Source of the DNA: an uncultured Alphaproteobacteria bacterium
GTDB taxonomy: Bacteria > Pseudomonadota > Alphaproteobacteria > Bin95
Assembly (NCBI GenBank): GCA_913060845.1
Contig: CAJXVF010000195.1
Location: forward strand, 1-5,677
Direction: 5' to 3'
Length of the DNA: 5,677 bases
The notes under the pieces were generated by a model, which saw nothing but the letters and a program-made list of their open reading frames with translations, was not told the DNA's origin and did no database searches. Position numbers and translations under genes: made by a program. Positions 4,176 to 5,677 of the stretch are shown here, piece after piece (the stretch's first letter is position 1; each line of letters opens with the position of its first letter).

Positions 4176-5375
4176 TCATGCCGTGGCCTCCGCAGGGCGC
4201 CGCGCGCCCGTGATGGCCTGCCGCCGACTCGCCACCAGTTCGGCAGCATCCCGCACCGGCTTGTCCTCGGTGTGGACGTAGTGCATGAACATCGCCACGG
4301 TCTTGTGGCCCGTCAGCTTCATGCCTACCTTGGTCGGCACTCCCGAATTGGCAATGTCGGTCGTGGAGCGGTGGCGGATGCCGTGCGTGCCGACGTGTGG
4401 GACGCCGGCTGCCTTGAGCACCCGGCACCATCCGCCATAGTGCTCGCCAAAGGTCAGGTGCTTGGTCGGGTCGTTGGGCGAAGGCAGGACGTAGGGGCAA
4501 CCTTCTCGGCGCGGTGCCGTCGAGAACAGTCGATAGGCTTCCGCGCTCATGGGCTTGGAGAGGCCGCCGGTCTTGCTGTCGGGCCAGACCACGCGCCGGT
4601 TCTCCAGATCGACCCAATCCCATTCAAGCATGCAGATTTCGGAGCGGCGGCCGGCGAACTCGAATTGCAGGCGAATCGCCAGCGGGATGACGTAGTTCTC
4701 CAGTCCTTCCGCCTCCAGCTTCTCCAACTGGCGGAAGATCAGCGCCAGTTCGTCGTCCACGATGAGCCGGGTTTCCTCGCCGGGCGGGTACATCGGGACG
4801 TGGCGGCACGGGTTCGTGCCGTCCGGGCGGTAGCCCCACACTTCGGCCAGGTTGAACATCTTGCGCAGCACGCCGAAGGCGTTGTTCGCCTCGGCGGGCT
4901 TGTAGGCCAGTTTCTCCATCAGCCCGGCAATGTCGGGCCGCTTCACGTCCTGCACCTTCTTGCGGCCGATCAGCGGGACGATGCAGCGGTCGATGACGGC
5001 CTGATAGCCGCGCTGCGTGCTCGGCTTGTTGCGCTTCTTGGAGTAGTCCTCCATGAACTTCTTGCACAGCGCTTCGACCGTGGGCGCCTTGCGCGCCTCG
5101 GCCTTGGCGCCGCCGGGGTCGCCGCCTCGGCGAACCTCGGCCAGCCAGTCCTGCGCCATGACGCGGGCCTGCTCCACGGTCAGTTCCCCGAACAGGCCCA
5201 GCGAGGGCTTGCGGGGCTGCCCGGAGTTCGTGCGGTACTGGAGCATGAACACCCGACGGCCCTTCGGGGTAATCTTGCAGAGGAAACCCGGCACCACGGT
5301 ATCCCGTAGTTCGATGTCCTTGGCCTGGGGTTGCGCCGACTCTACGGCGGTCTTGGTGAGCTTGATCTTCGCCAT
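4176..5375 (-). CDS. int: Tyrosine recombinase/phage-type integrase
   Basis: A 399-residue integrase. An N-terminal arm-binding region of the DUF4102 type (MAKIKLTKTAVES, then a GFLCKITPKGRRVFMLQYR strand pair at about 30-48, then LGLFGELTVEQAR) is followed by a core-binding SAM-like domain (about 98-190) and the catalytic domain. All six expected catalytic positions are visible: Arg in AGRRSEI (R243), Lys in DSKTGG (K268), HGIR (H331, R334), His in LTGHK (H357) and the nucleophile in MHYVH (Y366). Such enzymes insert and excise islands and prophages at att sites. The start at 5375 is set by AAGGAG 5 nt upstream; the in-frame ATG at 5405 lacks such a site. The region is clearly more GC-rich than the defence operon. 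It appears intact, so the island may still be mobile. No tRNA or att repeat is visible in the window. Confidence 0.95.
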   Translation of the reverse strand: MAKIKLTKTAVESAQPQAKDIELRDTVVPGFLCKITPKGRRVFMLQYRTNSGQPRKPSLGLFGELTVEQARVMAQDWLAEVRRGGDPGGAKAEARKAPTVEALCKKFMEDYSKKRNKPSTQRGYQAVIDRCIVPLIGRKKVQDVKRPDIAGLMEKLAYKPAEANNAFGVLRKMFNLAEVWGYRPDGTNPCRHVPMYPPGEETRLIVDDELALIFRQLEKLEAEGLENYVIPLAIRLQFEFAGRRSEICMLEWDWVDLENRRVVWPDSKTGGLSKPMSAEAYRLFSTAPRREGCPYVLPSPNDPTKHLTFGEHYGGWCRVLKAAGVPHVGTHGIRHRSTTDIANSGVPTKVGMKLTGHKTVAMFMHYVHTEDKPVRDAAELVASRRQAITGARRPAEATA

Positions 5376-5380
5376 GATGA

Positions 5381-5386
5381 CTCCTT
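5381..5386 (-). promoter_or_regulatory. Ribosome binding site fixing the integrase start
   Basis: Minus-strand AAGGAG lies 5 nt before ATG at 5375 and immediately precedes the family-typical MAKIKLT start, ruling out the longer reading from 5405. Confidence 0.8.
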
Positions 5387-5463
5387 GGAACGACCCGAAT
5401 TCCAAGAGCCAGATAGGAGCGGCGCGAGGGAAAACCGGGTCAAGTTTCAGAAAGCACCGGCAT

Positions 5464-5648
5464 ATGATGGACGCGCGTAAGTCCTTGATAAACCTGCTTC
5501 ATCGAGCTACGGCGCAGTCCAGCGAAGTACCGGGCTGGAGTCATCGTCAAACAAAAAAGGTTCTGGCCGAGGCTTTAGACGATCCTGAAAAGGATTCTTA
5601 CGAGGCCGAATTCTGCATGGCGCACAAAAACGGCCATTGGGTACATAT
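5464..5648 (+). pseudogene. Partial plus-strand frame with a PAS/PAC-like C-terminal motif, cut by the contig end
   Basis: An open frame from ATG ATG at 5464 runs 61 codons to the adapter with no stop. The last part, LDDPEKDSYEAEF then MAHKNGHWVH, resembles the end of a PAS domain plus PAC motif (YEAEFRMRHKDGxWxWV in many sensors). The front half of a PAS core is not there, and no ribosome site precedes the ATG; the frame stays open upstream past 5400, so the start is uncertain. PAS domains sense ligands or redox state in histidine kinases and diguanylate cyclases; what this one belonged to is off the window. It is divergent from the integrase and could be a host gene whose 5' part was cut off by island insertion. 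The match is short. Confidence 0.4.
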
Positions 5649-5677
5649 CTGTCTCTTATACACATCTCCGAGCCCAC
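5649..5677. other. Untrimmed Nextera Read-2 adapter, reverse complement (technical sequence)
   Basis: The first 19 bases (5649-5667) are the reverse complement of the Tn5 mosaic end, and the next ten match the Read-2 adapter, the same one as at 15-48. Natural sequence stops at 5648, so the frame that runs into it ends for technical reasons. Confidence 0.97.

Larger units (their letters stand above)
3880..4179 (-). pseudogene. Internal fragment of a DUF1016/YhcG-family protein, probably a remnant
   Basis: The 99-codon frame starts ATGA-overlapped with the integrase stop. Residues about 22-57 match the DUF1016 N-terminal domain: ISETVSGKF, then FTLPWSAYALLISVKDAR. In the family the last element continues into FYE...EALR and GWSVRQLDRQI and later a PDDEXK nuclease domain; here it breaks off after codon 57-58 (about 4006) and the tail is unrelated. 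Proteins of this family are usually over 300 residues. The tail crosses a 12-bp inverted repeat and ends inside the toxin-antitoxin promoter, which argues against a useful product. DUF1016 proteins are common near restriction-modification and defence genes. Alternatively it could be a short fusion still translated with the integrase. I am fairly sure of the family and less sure that nothing is made. Confidence 0.6.

Noticed and set aside
4113..5309. 398-codon plus-strand open frame opposite the integrase
   Set aside because: It lies antisense to a complete integrase with all catalytic residues; its Arg/His/Ala/Leu-rich product has no recognisable domain, typical of GC-rich shadow frames.
5414..5443. 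Integrase promoter with TTGACC as -35
   Set aside because: On the minus strand TTGACC (5443-5438) has no acceptable -10 at 16-19 nt; the nearest, TATCTG, is 22 nt away.
49..5648. CRISPR array, tRNA, rRNA or replication origin
   Set aside because: No regularly spaced repeats, tRNA-like cloverleaf, rRNA stretch or iteron cluster was seen on reading both strands.
1..5677. Terminal inverted repeats of a transposon
   Set aside because: The inverted ends are Nextera adapter with the Tn5 mosaic end, including a library barcode, not a natural element.

Overview
The window looks like a mobile genomic-island fragment from a proteobacterium of moderate to high GC, probably a beta- or gamma-proteobacterium; this is inferred from gene families and composition, not from a marker gene. 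Natural sequence runs only from about 49 to 5648. Both ends are untrimmed Illumina Nextera adapter: bases 1-48 include the P7 tail, an i7 index and the Read-2 transposase sequence, and 5649-5677 is the reverse complement of the same Read-2 sequence. The contig ends are therefore technical, not biological.

Almost every gene is on the minus strand, so transcription runs right to left. At the right is a short plus-strand fragment resembling the end of a PAS/PAC sensor domain (5464-5648), cut off by the adapter. Next is a complete tyrosine-recombinase integrase (5375-4176). A 99-codon open frame overlaps the integrase stop; its centre matches the DUF1016/YhcG family, but it has lost the rest of that protein. 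A type II toxin-antitoxin pair follows, with toxin first: a RelE/HigB-like toxin (3866-3483) and an HTH antitoxin of NadS/HigA type (3499-3197). A 19-bp palindrome sits inside its promoter.

The most interesting part is 3117-225, four tightly packed genes in one apparent operon. They encode a TIR-like protein of the ThsB/DUF1863 type, an Nmad2 (nucleotide-modification-associated domain 2) protein, a two-part MazG-like pyrophosphohydrolase with a large C-terminal helical domain, and a uracil-DNA-glycosylase-superfamily protein. Gaps are 1-nt overlap, 3 nt and 2 nt. The set combines a likely NAD-consuming or signal-making TIR with three proteins whose families deal with modified or non-canonical nucleotides. 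It sits between an integrase/toxin-antitoxin module and a broken radC. I infer a candidate anti-phage system that senses or attacks modified nucleotides or DNA bases. I do not recognise it as a named system, but I could not search.

The operon is followed at 203-51 by the last 50 codons of a radC-family gene ending in the usual SFAERGLL. Truncated genes on both sides (DUF1016 and radC) suggest repeated cargo replacement. No stretch over 300 bases lacks a gene. The largest non-coding gaps are the 79-base promoter region before the TIR gene and the 88 bases between the integrase start and the PAS-like fragment.
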